DNA from: Stenotrophomonas africana
GTDB lineage: Bacteria > Pseudomonadota > Gammaproteobacteria > Xanthomonadales > Xanthomonadaceae
DNA: 64,000 nt
Assembly (NCBI RefSeq): GCF_013004645.1
Contig: NZ_JABEME010000004.1
Span: 310,001 to 374,000, forward strand
Direction of reading: 5' to 3'
Notes under the pieces: model-generated
Told to the model about the DNA's origin: nothing
Seen by the model: the letters and a program-made list of their open reading frames with translations, nothing else
Database searches by the model: none
Translations under genes and position numbers: made by a program
In this document: one piece after another, positions 30,669 to 40,304 of the stretch
Layout: each line of letters begins with the position of its first letter
How positions within the stretch are numbered: position 1 is the first letter of the stretch

Positions 30669-33380
30669 ATGAACGAGTACCGCAGCAGCATCGAATTTGC
30701 TTCTCCCGATCTTCCGCTTCGCGATGATGTGCGCCGGCTTGGCGCGCTGGTCGGTGACCTGCTGGTTGAACAGGTTTCGGCCGCGTTTCTCGACGATGTC
30801 GAAGACGTGCGCACCCGCGCCATCGCCCGCCGCGAGAATCAGGCGCCCCTGTCCGAGCTGGCCGAAGGCCTGGCCGGGCGCACGCCGCAGCAGGCCGAGA
30901 CCATGGTGCGGGCGTTCAGCACCTACTTCCAGGTGGTCAACATCGCCGAGCGCGTGCATCGCATCCGCCGTCGCCGTGACTACCAGCGCGCCGGTACCGC
31001 AGGTGCGCAGCCCGATGGCCTGCAGGACGCGCTGCAGCACCTGAAGGCGCAGGGCGTGGGCCTGGACGAACTGGCGCAGTGGCTGCCACGCATCGACATC
31101 GAACCGGTGTTCACCGCGCACCCGACCGAAGCCGTGCGCCGTGCGCTGCTGGAAAAAGAGCAGCTGATGGTGGCCAGCCTGGTCGACAACCTCGACGGCC
31201 AGCGCACGCCGGGCGAGGCCGCCGCCGATGCGGCGCGCTTCCGCATGGCGCTCACGGCGTCGTGGCAGACCACCGACTCCTCGCCAGTGCGGCCCACGGT
31301 CGATGACGAGCGCGAGCACGTCGGCTTCTATCTGGTGCAGGTGCTGTATCGCGTGATTCCGGTGCTGTACGAATCACTGCAGCAGGCGCTGCGCGATACC
31401 TACGGCGAAGAACTGCCGCTGCCGCGCCTGCTGCGCTTCGGTACGTGGGTGGGCGGCGACATGGACGGCAACCCGAACGTGGATGCCACCACCATCCGCA
31501 ACACGCTGGATGCGCAGCGGCAGGCGGTGCTCGGGCGCTATCAGAAGGAACTGCTGCAGCTGGCCAGCCTGCTCAGCCAGTCCACCGAGCGGGTAGGGGT
31601 GAGCGACGCATTGCAGGCACGCGTGGCGCAGTACCAGCAGTTGCTGCCGCAGGTGCGGTCGCGCCCGCGCCATGCCGACATGCCGTACCGTCTGCTCAAC
31701 GACCGCATGCGCGCACGCCTGCAGGCGACGCTGCATGACGGCGAGGGCGCCTACGCCGGCCCCGCTGAACTGATCGACGACCTGCAGCTGATCCTCGACA
31801 GCCTGCGCGCCAATCGCGGCGAACATGCTGGCGGCTTTGCCGTGCAGCGCCTGCTGTGGCGGGTGAAGACCTTCGGCTTCCACCTGGCGCGGTTGGATGT
31901 GCGCCAGGAATCGAGCGTGCATGCGCGCGCGCTGGCCGCCGTGCTGGGCGGTGAAGCAACCTGGCAGGCGCTGGACGCGCTGGGCCGAGCGCGCCTGCTG
32001 GGCCCGCACGCCAGCGGCGAAGACACGCTGCCCAAGGGTGATGACGAGGGCAACCAGCGGCTGGATGCGGTGTTCGCTGCGCTGGCCGATGCGCGCGCGC
32101 GGCATGGCAGCGATGCACTGGGCAGCTACATCATCTCGATGGCGCACGACCGCAGCGACGTGCTGGCGGTACTGGCGCTGGCGCGCCGTGGCGGTTTGGT
32201 AGAGGAGGGCGGTGCGGTGCCGCTCGACATCGCGCCACTGTTCGAGACCGTGGATGACCTCAAGCGCGGCACCGCGACCCTGCGTGACCTGCTGGCCGAC
32301 CCGATCTATCGCGCGCACCTGCAAGCACGCGACGACGTGCAGATGGTGATGCTGGGCTATTCGGACAGCAGCAAGGATGGTGGCATTGCTGCTTCGCGCT
32401 GGGGCCTGCAGCGCGCGCAGGTGGAACTGCTGGAGGTGGCGGCCGAGGCCGGCATCCGCCTGACCTTCTTCCATGGCCGTGGCGGTTCGATCAGCCGTGG
32501 CGGTGGCAAGACCACGCACGCGGTCGATGCGTCGCCGCGCGGCAGCATCGATGGCCGCCTGCGGGTGACCGAGCAGGGCGAGGTGATCCATCGCAAGTAC
32601 GGCATCCGCGCGCTGGCCCTGCGCTCGCTGGAACAGGCCACGGGCGCAGTGCTGCGCGCCAGCCTGCGCCCGCGTGCCGCCGAGCCGCGCGAGGATGAGT
32701 GGCGACCGGTGATGGACGTGGTGTCATCGGCCAGCAGCGAGGTGTATCGCGGGTTCGTTGGCCAGGCCGGCTTCATGGATTACTTCCGTACCGCCACACC
32801 CATCGACGTGATCGAGCGGATGACGCTGGGCTCGCGTCCTTCGCGCCGGCTCGGCCAGGACGCGGCACTGGGCAACCTGCGTGCGATTCCCTGGGTGTTC
32901 GCCTGGAGCCAGGCGCGGGCGGTGATCCCCGGCTGGTACGGCGTGGGCAGTGGCCTGCAGGCGGCGGTTGATGCCGGCCACGAACAGACGCTGCGCGGGA
33001 TGGCGCGTGACTGGCCGTTCTTCCGTACGTTTCTGGACGACATCGCAATGGTGCTGTCCAAGGGCGACATCACCATCGCCGAGCAGTTCTCGCAGTTGTC
33101 CGGCGACCTGCACGGGCGCTTCTTCCCGCTGGTGCAGCGCGAACTGGAACTCACCCGGCACTGGCTGCTGGCATTGATGGACCAGCAGACGCTGCTGGAC
33201 CACGATGCGCGGCTGGCGCTGTCGATCCGCCTGCGCAATCCCTACGTCGATCCGATCAGCGTGCTGCAGGTGGACCTGCTGCAGCGCTGGCGGGCCAGCG
33301 GACGCGAGGATGACGAGCTGCTGCGCGCGCTGGTGGCGTGCGTGAACGGTGTTTCGCAGGGCGTGCAGAACACGGGCTGA
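30669..33380 (+). CDS. ppc: Phosphoenolpyruvate carboxylase
   Basis: Anaplerotic enzyme that makes oxaloacetate from PEP and bicarbonate. The 903 residues match the bacterial family. The catalytic His is in [17 protein letters not shown] (about 153). Other signatures are [18 protein letters not shown] (near 565), the Gly-rich loop [13 protein letters not shown] (near 600), and the C-terminal QNTG that closes all PEPCs. ATG 30669 is chosen over an in-frame TTG 24 bases upstream. SMAG repeats lie upstream; the thioesterase gene is convergent downstream. Confidence 0.97.
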   Translation: MNEYRSSIEFASPDLPLRDDVRRLGALVGDLLVEQVSAAFLDDVEDVRTRAIARRENQAPLSELAEGLAGRTPQQAETMVRAFSTYFQVVNIAERVHRIRRRRDYQRAGTAGAQPDGLQDALQHLKAQGVGLDELAQWLPRIDIEPVFTAHPTEAVRRALLEKEQLMVASLVDNLDGQRTPGEAAADAARFRMALTASWQTTDSSPVRPTVDDEREHVGFYLVQVLYRVIPVLYESLQQALRDTYGEELPLPRLLRFGTWVGGDMDGNPNVDATTIRNTLDAQRQAVLGRYQKELLQLASLLSQSTERVGVSDALQARVAQYQQLLPQVRSRPRHADMPYRLLNDRMRARLQATLHDGEGAYAGPAELIDDLQLILDSLRANRGEHAGGFAVQRLLWRVKTFGFHLARLDVRQESSVHARALAAVLGGEATWQALDALGRARLLGPHASGEDTLPKGDDEGNQRLDAVFAALADARARHGSDALGSYIISMAHDRSDVLAVLALARRGGLVEEGGAVPLDIAPLFETVDDLKRGTATLRDLLADPIYRAHLQARDDVQMVMLGYSDSSKDGGIAASRWGLQRAQVELLEVAAEAGIRLTFFHGRGGSISRGGGKTTHAVDASPRGSIDGRLRVTEQGEVIHRKYGIRALALRSLEQATGAVLRASLRPRAAEPREDEWRPVMDVVSSASSEVYRGFVGQAGFMDYFRTATPIDVIERMTLGSRPSRRLGQDAALGNLRAIPWVFAWSQARAVIPGWYGVGSGLQAAVDAGHEQTLRGMARDWPFFRTFLDDIAMVLSKGDITIAEQFSQLSGDLHGRFFPLVQRELELTRHWLLALMDQQTLLDHDARLALSIRLRNPYVDPISVLQVDLLQRWRASGREDDELLRALVACVNGVSQGVQNTG

Positions 33381-33439
33381 CCTTCTGCATCCGCCGGCGC
33401 TACCTGCCTCGGTGGGTGTGGGGCTTGCCCCGCACGCCC

Positions 33440-33946
33440 TCATTCCTCCGGCGACGGCGGGTTCGACGCCAGCAGTTCCAGATGGCGCTGCTCCATTTCC
33501 TGGCGCAGCTGGCGGCGGATCAGCGCGGCTGCCTGGCGGCGCTTCTCGTCCGACGTGACCGGCTGCAAAGGCGGCACCGGTGTCGGCCGGCCTTCCTCAT
33601 CCACGGCCACCATGGTGAAGAAGCAGCTGTTGGCGTGGCGCACGCTGCGCTTGAGGATGTCCTCGGCCACCACCTTGATGCCGATCTCCATCGACGAGGT
33701 GCCGGTGTGGTTCACCGAGGCCAGGAAGGTGACCAGCTCACCCACTGCGATCGGTTGGCGGAACATCACCTGGTCCACCGACAGGGTGACCACGTAGCTG
33801 CCGGCATAACGGCTGGCGCAGGCGTAGGCGACCTGGTCGAGCAGGCGCAGGATCGCACCGCCGTGGACCTTGCCGGAGAAATTGGCCATTTCCGGCGACA
33901 TCAGCACGGTCATGGACAGCTGGTGGGTTTTCAGTTCGGTCGACAT
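33440..33946 (-). CDS. Hot-dog acyl-CoA thioesterase
   Basis: A 168-residue thioesterase of the YciA/BACH (ACOT) hot-dog family, which releases CoA from acyl-CoAs. The active-site region reads MSPEMANFSGKVHGG, with the conserved Asn and the HGG turn, followed by LLDQVAYACASRYAG. ATG 33946 gives the normal N terminus (MSTELKTHQLSMTV); the frame continues upstream into the SMAG repeat. It is downstream of metK on the same strand, but a terminator and SMAG pair separate them. Confidence 0.9.
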   Translation of the reverse strand: MSTELKTHQLSMTVLMSPEMANFSGKVHGGAILRLLDQVAYACASRYAGSYVVTLSVDQVMFRQPIAVGELVTFLASVNHTGTSSMEIGIKVVAEDILKRSVRHANSCFFTMVAVDEEGRPTPVPPLQPVTSDEKRRQAAALIRRQLRQEMEQRHLELLASNPPSPEE

Positions 33947-33977
33947 GGGGCGATTGTATCGGCGTGGCGTAGCTCTT

Positions 33978-34047
33978 GTAGAGCCGAGCCCATGCTCGGC
34001 TGCTCTTGGCGCAGGCAAAAGAAAGCCGAGCATGGGCTCGGCTCTAC
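33978..34047. repeat. SMAG palindrome pair (GTAG ends outward)
   Basis: Unit one is 33978-34001 (GTAGAGCCGAGCCCATGCTC then GGCT). Its exact inverted copy is at 34024-34047 and ends in CTAC. The spacer is 22 bases. The pair lies between metK and the thioesterase gene. Confidence 0.9.
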
Positions 34048-34055
34048 AGAAAGCA

Positions 34056-34079
34056 GAAGGGCCGCGTGAGCGGCCCTTC
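34056..34079 (-). terminator. Intrinsic terminator of metK
   Basis: The perfect 10-bp stem GAAGGGCCGC / GCGGCCCTTC with a 4-base loop lies 7 bases after the metK stop; on the minus strand it is followed by TGCTTTC. Confidence 0.75.
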
Positions 34080-34086
34080 GTCTGTC

Positions 34087-35298
34087 TTACTTCAGCTTCG
34101 CATCGGCGCGCAGGGCGGCGGCGCGGTCGGTCTTCTCCCAGGAGAAGGCCGTGGCGTTGACGGTCTCGCCTTCGCCGTTGAGGTAGCTGAACTCCTTCGG
34201 CTTGCGGCCGAAGTGGCCGTAGGCCGCGGTCTGCTGGTACATCGGGTGGATCAGGTCCAGCATCTTGATGATGCCGTACGGGCGCAGGTCGAAGTGCTTG
34301 CGGATCAGCTTCTCGATCTTGTCGTCGCTGATCTTGCCGGTGCCGAAGGTGGTGACCGAGATCGAAGTCGGCTCAGCCACGCCGATGGCGTAGGAAACCT
34401 GCACTTCGCAACGGTCGGCCAGGCCGGCGGCAACCACGTTCTTGGCGACGTAGCGGGCAGCGTAGGCAGCCGAACGGTCGACCTTGGACGGGTCCTTGCC
34501 GGAGAAGGCGCCACCACCGTGACGGGCCCAGCCGCCGTAGGTGTCGACGATGATCTTGCGGCCGGTCAGGCCGCAGTCGCCCACCGGGCCACCGATCTCG
34601 AACTTGCCGGTCGGGTTGATGTGGAACTTGGTGCCCTTGTGCAGCCACTTGGCCGGCAGCACCGGCTTGATGATCTCTTCGCGGACGGCCTCGATGAGGT
34701 CCTTCTGCTTGATGCCCGGGGCGTGCTGGGTCGACAGCACCACGGCGTCGATGGCCGAGACAACGCCGTTTTCATAGCGCAGGGTGACCTGGCTCTTGGC
34801 GTCCGGACGCAGCCACGACAGCGGCGAGTTCTTCTTCTTGCGGATCTTGGCCTGCTGCTCGACCAGGCGGTGCGACAGGTGGATCGCGGCCGGCATGTAG
34901 CTGTCGGTCTCGTTGGTGGCGTAGCCGAACATCAGGCCCTGGTCGCCAGCGCCCATTTCTTCGGGCTTCTTGCGATCCACGCCCTGGGCGATGTGCGGCG
35001 ACTGCTTGCCGATCAGGTTCAGCACGCCGCAGGTGGCGCCGTCGAAGCCGACGTCGGAGCTGTCGTAGCCGATGTCCGTGATGACCTTGCGGGTCAGCGC
35101 TTCCAGGTCGATCCAGGCACTGGTGGTGATTTCACCGGCCACAATGGCAACACCGGTCTTGACCATGGTCTCGCACGCCACGCGGGCGCGCTGGTCCTGG
35201 GTCAGGATCGCGTCCAGCACCGCATCGGAAATCTGGTCGGCAACCTTGTCCGGATGGCCTTCGGAGACCGACTCGGAGGTGAAGAGATAGCTGGACAT
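34087..35298 (-). CDS. metK: S-adenosylmethionine synthetase
   Basis: Makes S-adenosylmethionine from methionine and ATP. It has 403 residues. The N terminus [17 protein letters not shown] carries the ATP-binding His, followed by [16 protein letters not shown] and the phosphate-binding [22 protein letters not shown] 35298 follows AAGGGATAT and gives the family N terminus. On the minus strand TGCACA, 16 bases, TATCAT (35346-35341) could be the promoter, leaving a leader of only about 35 bases, too short for a riboswitch. Confidence 0.98.
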   Translation of the reverse strand: MSSYLFTSESVSEGHPDKVADQISDAVLDAILTQDQRARVACETMVKTGVAIVAGEITTSAWIDLEALTRKVITDIGYDSSDVGFDGATCGVLNLIGKQSPHIAQGVDRKKPEEMGAGDQGLMFGYATNETDSYMPAAIHLSHRLVEQQAKIRKKKNSPLSWLRPDAKSQVTLRYENGVVSAIDAVVLSTQHAPGIKQKDLIEAVREEIIKPVLPAKWLHKGTKFHINPTGKFEIGGPVGDCGLTGRKIIVDTYGGWARHGGGAFSGKDPSKVDRSAAYAARYVAKNVVAAGLADRCEVQVSYAIGVAEPTSISVTTFGTGKISDDKIEKLIRKHFDLRPYGIIKMLDLIHPMYQQTAAYGHFGRKPKEFSYLNGEGETVNATAFSWEKTDRAAALRADAKLK

Positions 35299-35633
35299 CA
35301 GGCGTAATATCCCTTGATTCGGATGGAAAGATGGGCGCGAATGATACACGGGGTGCGCCGCCTGTGCATTGTGAACCTGTACCGGTTGCCGGTGGTTAAG
35401 CCCGTGTAGGCCCGGCAGGGGCCGTCTGGCCGGGATTGGGGCCCAGCGTCGAGGCCCAGTGTTCCACCAGCGTGACAACGGGGTGGGCGCTGCGGCCCCC
35501 GACCGCGCCAGCGGCGTCCCTGTCGACAAGACGGACCCGTGGTCATCGTTCTGCCCCAAAACCGCCATCTGGCTGCCGCCTGCCGGGCGCAGGCTGTCGG
35601 CCAATCCGGCCGCCGGGCATGAGTGGAACCGCC
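35299..35633. other. Intergenic region between metK and the olsF-like gene
   Basis: A 335-base divergent gap. It holds the probable metK promoter (-10 at 35341-35346 on the minus strand), a short palindrome ACCGGTTGCCGGT near 35381, and GC-rich sequence with no clear motif towards the right-hand gene. The right-hand reading frame stays open back to 35436, but that stretch has no recognisable protein similarity and I left it out of the gene. Confidence 0.5.
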
Positions 35634-37349
35634 ATGCAGGAACTTGAACAGCGTCTCCAGCAACGCTTCCCTGATTGGTTCCACGGCCGCCGAGGCCAAC
35701 TGGCGCGGCCGCTGCTGCGCAGCGTGGGGCGCTGGTCGCGGTTGGACCAGATCGAAGCTTTCCTGCAGCGCAGTGCAGGATTGCGCGGATTCGGTTTCGT
35801 CGCCGCCGGCCTGGAATTCATCGACGGCCAGTACCAGGTGGATCCGGCCGCGCTGGCGAAGATTCCCGCCACCGGCCGCCTGCTGATCGTCGCCAACCAC
35901 CCCTCCGGGGCACTGGATGCCCTCGCACTGCTGGACGCGGTTGGCCGTATCCGCCGCGACGTGCGGATCGTGGCCAACGACCTGCTGGGGGCCATCGCGC
36001 CACTGCAGGACCTGCTGCTGCCGGTGCGCATCCTCGGTGGCAAGGCCCAGCGTGGCAGCCTGCATGCGGTCGAGGAGGCGCTGGCTGCCGAGCAGTGCGT
36101 GATCGTGTTCCCGGCCGGCGAGGTCTCGCGGCTGTCGCTGCGCGGCATCCGTGATGGCCGCTGGCAGCGCGGGTTCGTCCGCTTTGCCCGTACCGCCGGC
36201 GCGCCGGTGCTGCCGGTGCGTGTGGAAGCGCGAAACTCGGCGCTGTTCTACGGCGCCTCGACCCTGTTCAAGCCGGCCGGTACCGCGCTGCTGGCGCGCG
36301 AGATGTTCACCCGTCGTGGCCGTCCGTTGCGGCTGAGCATCGGTGAGCCGATGCAGCTGGGCAAGGGCGGTGACCCGGGCGCACAGCTGCTGGCGGTACG
36401 CCGCGCGCTGTATGCGCTGGGCCGCAATGGTGGGGCCGGTAATGCCGTTGCCTGCGCAGGCCCGGAGCCGCTGGCCGCCCCGGTGCCGCCCTCGCAGGTC
36501 GCCGCGGGCATCGCGGCGGCCACGCAGCTGGGCCAGACCGCCGATGGCAAGCAGATCCTGCTGGCCACCTGTACCGCTGATTCACCGCTGCTGCTGGAGT
36601 TGGGCCGCCTGCGCGAACTGACGTTCCGCCAGGTGGGCGAGGGGACCGGGCGCAGCCGCGACCTGGACGATTACGACCCGCGGTACGAGCACATCGTGAT
36701 CTGGGACGCGGCCGCGCAGCGCATTGCCGGCGCGTACCGGATCATGCGCGGTGCCCATGCGTTGGCCCGGCACGGACTGTCCGGGCTCTACAGCGCGTCG
36801 CTGTTCCGCTATTCCGACGATGCGATCACCCACATTGCCGAGGGCCTGGAGCTGGGCCGCAGCTTCGTGGTGCCCGACTACTGGGGCAGCCGCAGCCTGG
36901 ACTACCTGTGGCAGGGCATCGGCGCCTACCTGCAATGCCGGCCGGGCATCCGCTACCTGTTCGGCGCGGTGTCGATCAGCGCGGCACTGCCACGTGATGC
37001 GCGCGAGCAGCTGGTGGCGTACTACCAGCGCTATTACAGCGGCACCGCCGGCCTGGCCGAATCGAACCGCCCGTTCCAGTACTTCGCCGCGCCGCCGAGT
37101 TTCGGCGAGCTGGATGCAGGCGCCGCGTTCGATGTGCTCAAGGCCAACCTGGCCGCTCTCGGCACTGGCGTCCCGACGCTGTACCGCCAGTACACCGATC
37201 TGTGCGAACCAGGCGGTGCCCGCTTCCTCGCCTTCGGTGTCGACCCGGACTTCAGTGATTCGATCGACGGCCTGATTGAAGTGGATCTGTGCGCGATCCG
37301 GCCGAACAAGCGCAGACGCTACCTGCGCGACGCGGGGACGCCGGCATGA
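35634..37349 (+). CDS. olsF: OlsF-like bifunctional acyltransferase
   Basis: A 571-residue protein with two acyltransferase domains. The N-terminal domain (about 60-270) is PlsC/LPLAT-like, with NHPSGALDA near 88 (an HX5D form of the acyltransferase motif) and FPAGEVSRL near 159. The C-terminal domain (about 330-555) is OlsB-like, with the acyl-homoserine-lactone-synthase-type strands [21 protein letters not shown] and [14 protein letters not shown]. This is the order of OlsF, which makes ornithine lipids from ornithine by itself. The role is inferred. I chose ATG 35634 because GGAA lies 6 bases upstream; ATG 35619 is an alternative. It is coupled to the next gene. Confidence 0.75.
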   Translation: MQELEQRLQQRFPDWFHGRRGQLARPLLRSVGRWSRLDQIEAFLQRSAGLRGFGFVAAGLEFIDGQYQVDPAALAKIPATGRLLIVANHPSGALDALALLDAVGRIRRDVRIVANDLLGAIAPLQDLLLPVRILGGKAQRGSLHAVEEALAAEQCVIVFPAGEVSRLSLRGIRDGRWQRGFVRFARTAGAPVLPVRVEARNSALFYGASTLFKPAGTALLAREMFTRRGRPLRLSIGEPMQLGKGGDPGAQLLAVRRALYALGRNGGAGNAVACAGPEPLAAPVPPSQVAAGIAAATQLGQTADGKQILLATCTADSPLLLELGRLRELTFRQVGEGTGRSRDLDDYDPRYEHIVIWDAAAQRIAGAYRIMRGAHALARHGLSGLYSASLFRYSDDAITHIAEGLELGRSFVVPDYWGSRSLDYLWQGIGAYLQCRPGIRYLFGAVSISAALPRDAREQLVAYYQRYYSGTAGLAESNRPFQYFAAPPSFGELDAGAAFDVLKANLAALGTGVPTLYRQYTDLCEPGGARFLAFGVDPDFSDSIDGLIEVDLCAIRPNKRRRYLRDAGTPA

Positions 37350-38146
37350 GCGCGCTGGCGAACCTGTCGCCACACCGGCGCGCAGTGTTCGTCTCCGATG
37401 TGCATCTGGGTTCACGTCATTGCCATGCCACCGAGCTGGCAGGGTTCCTCTCGCAGCTGCGCTGCGAACGGTTGTATCTGGTCGGCGACATCATCGACCT
37501 GTGGTGGATGGCGCATCGCCGCGCCAACTGGCGGCAGTCGCACAGCGAAGTCATCCAGGCCCTGCACGCGTTGCGGCGTGCAGGCACCGAAATCATCTAC
37601 ATTCCCGGCAACCACGATGCCTCGCTGCGGCAGGTGTGCGGGCTGATGCTGCCAGCGATGCAGGTGCGCCGCCGCGCCATCCATGTGACCGCCGATGGCC
37701 GCAGGCTGCTGGTCGCACACGGCGACGAGTACGACGGCGTGACCCACTTCGGTGGCCTGCAGGAGAAATTCGGCGACTGGCTGTACTACCGCATCCTCAC
37801 CGGCAACCAGGCCTTGAATGCAGTGCGGCGCCGGCTGGGCATGCGCTACTGGTCGCTGTCGGAGTTCCTGAAGAAGCGCAGCGGGGCCGCTGAACGCTAC
37901 ATCGAGCGCTTCGTGCAGGCCGGGCTGGACGACGTGCGCCGACGCGGCCTGGACGGCATCGTCTGCGGCCACATCCACCGCGCTGCGTTGATTGAACGCG
38001 ATGGCCTGGTCTATGCCAACGACGGCGATTGGGTGGAGAGCCTGACCGCACTGGCCGAAGACCATGATGGCGCGTTGCGCCTGCTCGACCACAACGGCCA
38101 GACGCTGCTGGAGCTGCCCGGCGCGCGGATGTCGCAGGCAGCATAA
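37346..38146 (+). CDS. LpxH-like metallophosphoesterase
   Basis: A 266-residue calcineurin-like phosphoesterase. All metal motifs are present: SDVHLGSRH (near 16), GDIIDLWWM (near 50), GNHD (near 88), HGDEYDG (near 128) and GHIHRA (near 210). It resembles the UDP-2,3-diacylglucosamine pyrophosphatases (LpxH-like group), but the long DLWWM form fits a side branch rather than the main LpxH. Its ATG overlaps the stop of the OlsF-like gene, so the two are co-translated and it may act on the same membrane lipids. The exact substrate is unknown. Confidence 0.8.
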   Translation: MSALANLSPHRRAVFVSDVHLGSRHCHATELAGFLSQLRCERLYLVGDIIDLWWMAHRRANWRQSHSEVIQALHALRRAGTEIIYIPGNHDASLRQVCGLMLPAMQVRRRAIHVTADGRRLLVAHGDEYDGVTHFGGLQEKFGDWLYYRILTGNQALNAVRRRLGMRYWSLSEFLKKRSGAAERYIERFVQAGLDDVRRRGLDGIVCGHIHRAALIERDGLVYANDGDWVESLTALAEDHDGALRLLDHNGQTLLELPGARMSQAA

Positions 38147-38163
38147 CGCGCGTCTGTCCTCCT

Positions 38164-38233
38164 GTAGAGCCGAGCCCATGCTCGGCTGACGTGGCGCCCA
38201 ACGAAGAGCAGCGGAGCATGGGCTCGGCTCTAC
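38164..38233. repeat. SMAG palindrome pair (GTAG ends outward)
   Basis: Unit one (38164-38187) has the same sequence as the unit at 33978; the inverted unit (38211-38233) ends in CTAC with one base changed. The pair lies between the LpxH-like and DUF457 genes. Confidence 0.9.
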
Positions 38234-38265
38234 ATGCACCGCCTGCAAGCCGCTAGCATCGGCCC

Positions 38266-39324
38266 ATGGATTCCCTGACCCAGATCGTGCTCGGCGGCGC
38301 CGTCGCTGCTGCCATCGCCCCGCCCGGCCACCGCCGCGCGGCCCTGCTGGCCGGTGCCGCGCTTGGCACCCTGCCGGACCTCGACGCCCTGTGGCTCGGC
38401 TTCACCGCCGCCGACCCGGTGGCGAACATGATCGAGCACCGCAGCTTCAGCCATTCACTGCTGGTGCTGCCCTGGGTGGCCGCATTGATCTGGTGGTTGT
38501 TCAAGCGCTTCGGCAACGGCCGTGTCGCGCAATCACCGATGCGCTGGTTCTGGGCGATCCAGCTGGCGCTGGTCACCCATCCGCTGTTGGATGCGTTCAC
38601 CGTTTACGGCACCCAGCTGTGGTGGCCGCTGCGGCCACACCCGACGATGGGTTCCAGCGTCTTCATCATCGATCTCGGCTACACGGTATGGCTGCTGCTG
38701 GGCTGCGTGCTGGCCTGGTTTGGCCGTGCCCGCCCCTGGGCTGGCAAGGTGCTGGGCGTGGCCCTGCTGCTCAGCAGTGCCTATCTGGGCTGGGGCCTGA
38801 TCGCCAAAGCGCAGGTCGACCGTGCCGCGCAGCAGAGCCTGGCGGCGATGGGCCTGGGCGATGCACCGCGCTTCTCGGTGCCGATGCCGTTCAACACCCT
38901 GCTGTGGCGGGTGGTGGCGATGACACCGAATGGCTACGTGGTGGGTGACCGCTCGCTGGTGGCCGACCACGGGCCGATGCAGTTTGAAGGCCACGCGTCC
39001 AACGTGCAGGCCTTGCGCGAAGCAGAACGCATCCCGGCGGTGCAGCAGCTGACGTGGTTCAATCGCGGCTTCATGCGAGCACAGGTGCTGGACGGGCGGC
39101 TGGTGCTGAGCGACCTGCGCATGGGGCTGGAGCCGGACTACACGTTCAACTTTGTCGTGGCTGAGCAGGTCGACGGCCAGTGGCGGCCAATCACGCCCGG
39201 GCAGGTGCGGGCGGATTACAGCAGTCCCGCCGCGCGCGCCGACGCCGGGCGCCGGCTTGCCGCGATGTGGCAGCGCATCTGGCACGAGCCGGCAGCCTCC
39301 GCGACCGGTGCCGCGCACCCGTAG
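38266..39324 (+). CDS. DUF457 membrane-bound metal-dependent hydrolase-like protein (YdjM family)
   Basis: A 352-residue inner-membrane protein. The N terminus MDSLTQIVLGGAVAAAI, the HRSFSHSLL motif near 64-72 and THPLLDAF near 104 are typical of the YdjM/DUF457 family, called membrane-bound metal-dependent hydrolases although the reaction is unknown. Four or five membrane segments fill about 15-180; the rest (about 190-340) is a soluble domain. The stop TAG is part of the GTAG end of a SMAG unit. It is convergent with a methyltransferase gene. Confidence 0.8.
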   Translation: MDSLTQIVLGGAVAAAIAPPGHRRAALLAGAALGTLPDLDALWLGFTAADPVANMIEHRSFSHSLLVLPWVAALIWWLFKRFGNGRVAQSPMRWFWAIQLALVTHPLLDAFTVYGTQLWWPLRPHPTMGSSVFIIDLGYTVWLLLGCVLAWFGRARPWAGKVLGVALLLSSAYLGWGLIAKAQVDRAAQQSLAAMGLGDAPRFSVPMPFNTLLWRVVAMTPNGYVVGDRSLVADHGPMQFEGHASNVQALREAERIPAVQQLTWFNRGFMRAQVLDGRLVLSDLRMGLEPDYTFNFVVAEQVDGQWRPITPGQVRADYSSPAARADAGRRLAAMWQRIWHEPAASATGAAHP

Positions 39325-39344
39325 GTCCACGCCATGCGTGGATG
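39321..39344 (+). repeat. Single SMAG unit supplying a stop codon
   Basis: GTAGGTCCACGCCATGCGTG followed by GATG. The TAG at 39322-39324 is the stop codon of the DUF457 gene. Confidence 0.75.
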
Positions 39345-39372
39345 GCGGGACCATCGGCAGTGCTGCGTTGGC

Positions 39373-40200
39373 TCAATACACCGTCGCGCGGCCCTGCACG
39401 AACGAGAAGAAGAACACCGCGTTCGGGTCGTTCTGCACCAGGCGGAACTCGCGACGCATGCCTTCCACGGTGTCCTCGTCCACCGAGCCGGCCTGTAGCA
39501 GCTGGTCGGCCGCCGACAGCAGCAACTGTTCCCAGAACGCGATCATCGTCTTGCGGCGTGCCGGTTCGCGGTTGTCCAGGTGGATGGTCTTGATCTCGGT
39601 GTGCACATCGCGGAAGCCGCCGGCCAGCAGCAGGTTGCCCAGCTTGGCGCCGACGAACGGGTCACCCCCGTGGTCGTACTGGAAATCGTTGAAGGCCATC
39701 CAGTAGCGCCAGATATGCGGCGAATACGGATCGAGCAGGAACGAGGCATTCATCACCTCGGTGATGTACACCGGCGAACCCGGTGCCAGCACGCGGCGCA
39801 CTTCGCTGAGTACGCGTGCCGGGGACGGAACGTGTTCCAGCACCCAGCACAGGAACGCCGAATCGAAGCTGCGTGCCTCGAACGGCAGCTCGCCGGCATC
39901 GGCCTGCTGCAGGGTGTAGCGGTCGCTGCACCACGGCGTGCGCGCCAGGTTCTCGCGCGCGGTGGCCAGCTGCGTTTCGCTCAGGTCCACGCCGGTCACG
40001 TGCAGCTCGGGGAAGCGGCGCAGCAGGATTTCGGTCTGTGCGCCGACGCCGCTGCCGACTTCCAGCAGGCGCCGCGCGCCGCCGTAGTCGATCTGGCCGA
40101 AGATGCTCGATTCCAGCAGGCGTGCCTGGGTCATCAGGCGCTGCTGCTCGGTGCCGGAAAAGCCGTGCAGATAGGTCGGGGAAGAGATCGGCGGCGTCAT
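39373..40200 (-). CDS. Class I SAM-dependent methyltransferase
   Basis: A 275-residue methyltransferase. SAM motif I is LLEVGSGVGAQTEILL (about 46-61), followed by the acidic loop VTGVDLSET and the motif IV-like FDSAFLCWVLEHVP. The methyl acceptor is unknown; the ubiquinone/menaquinone (UbiE-like) and tRNA methyltransferase groups share this fold. I chose ATG 40200 because it gives a normal N terminus; an upstream extension would cross a SMAG pair. It is followed downstream by the convergent DUF457 gene. Confidence 0.85.
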   Translation of the reverse strand: MTPPISSPTYLHGFSGTEQQRLMTQARLLESSIFGQIDYGGARRLLEVGSGVGAQTEILLRRFPELHVTGVDLSETQLATARENLARTPWCSDRYTLQQADAGELPFEARSFDSAFLCWVLEHVPSPARVLSEVRRVLAPGSPVYITEVMNASFLLDPYSPHIWRYWMAFNDFQYDHGGDPFVGAKLGNLLLAGGFRDVHTEIKTIHLDNREPARRKTMIAFWEQLLLSAADQLLQAGSVDEDTVEGMRREFRLVQNDPNAVFFFSFVQGRATVY

Positions 40201-40211
40201 GGTGGGCTCTT

Positions 40212-40268
40212 GTAGCGTCGAGCGTGCTCGACTGCTCTGGAAATTCAGTCGAGCAAGCTCGACTCTAC
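40212..40268. repeat. SMAG palindrome pair (GTAG ends outward)
   Basis: Unit one is GTAGCGTCGAGCGTGCTCGA plus CT (40212-40233). Unit two is AGTCGAGCAAGCTCGACTCT plus AC (40247-40268). The spacer is only 13 bases. It lies 11 bases upstream of the methyltransferase start, so it is part of that gene's 5' region. Confidence 0.85.
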
Positions 40269-40304
40269 GTAACGAAGTGGTCGGAAAGGTTGCGGGCCGT
40301 ACGC

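Noticed and set aside
35299..35346. SAM riboswitch before metK
   Set aside because: The probable promoter leaves a leader of about 35 bases, too short for any known SAM riboswitch, and no core motif is seen.
35436..35633. In-frame upstream extension of the OlsF-like gene
   Set aside because: The extra residues have no similarity to the family and overlap the metK promoter region; a better start with a ribosome site is at 35634.
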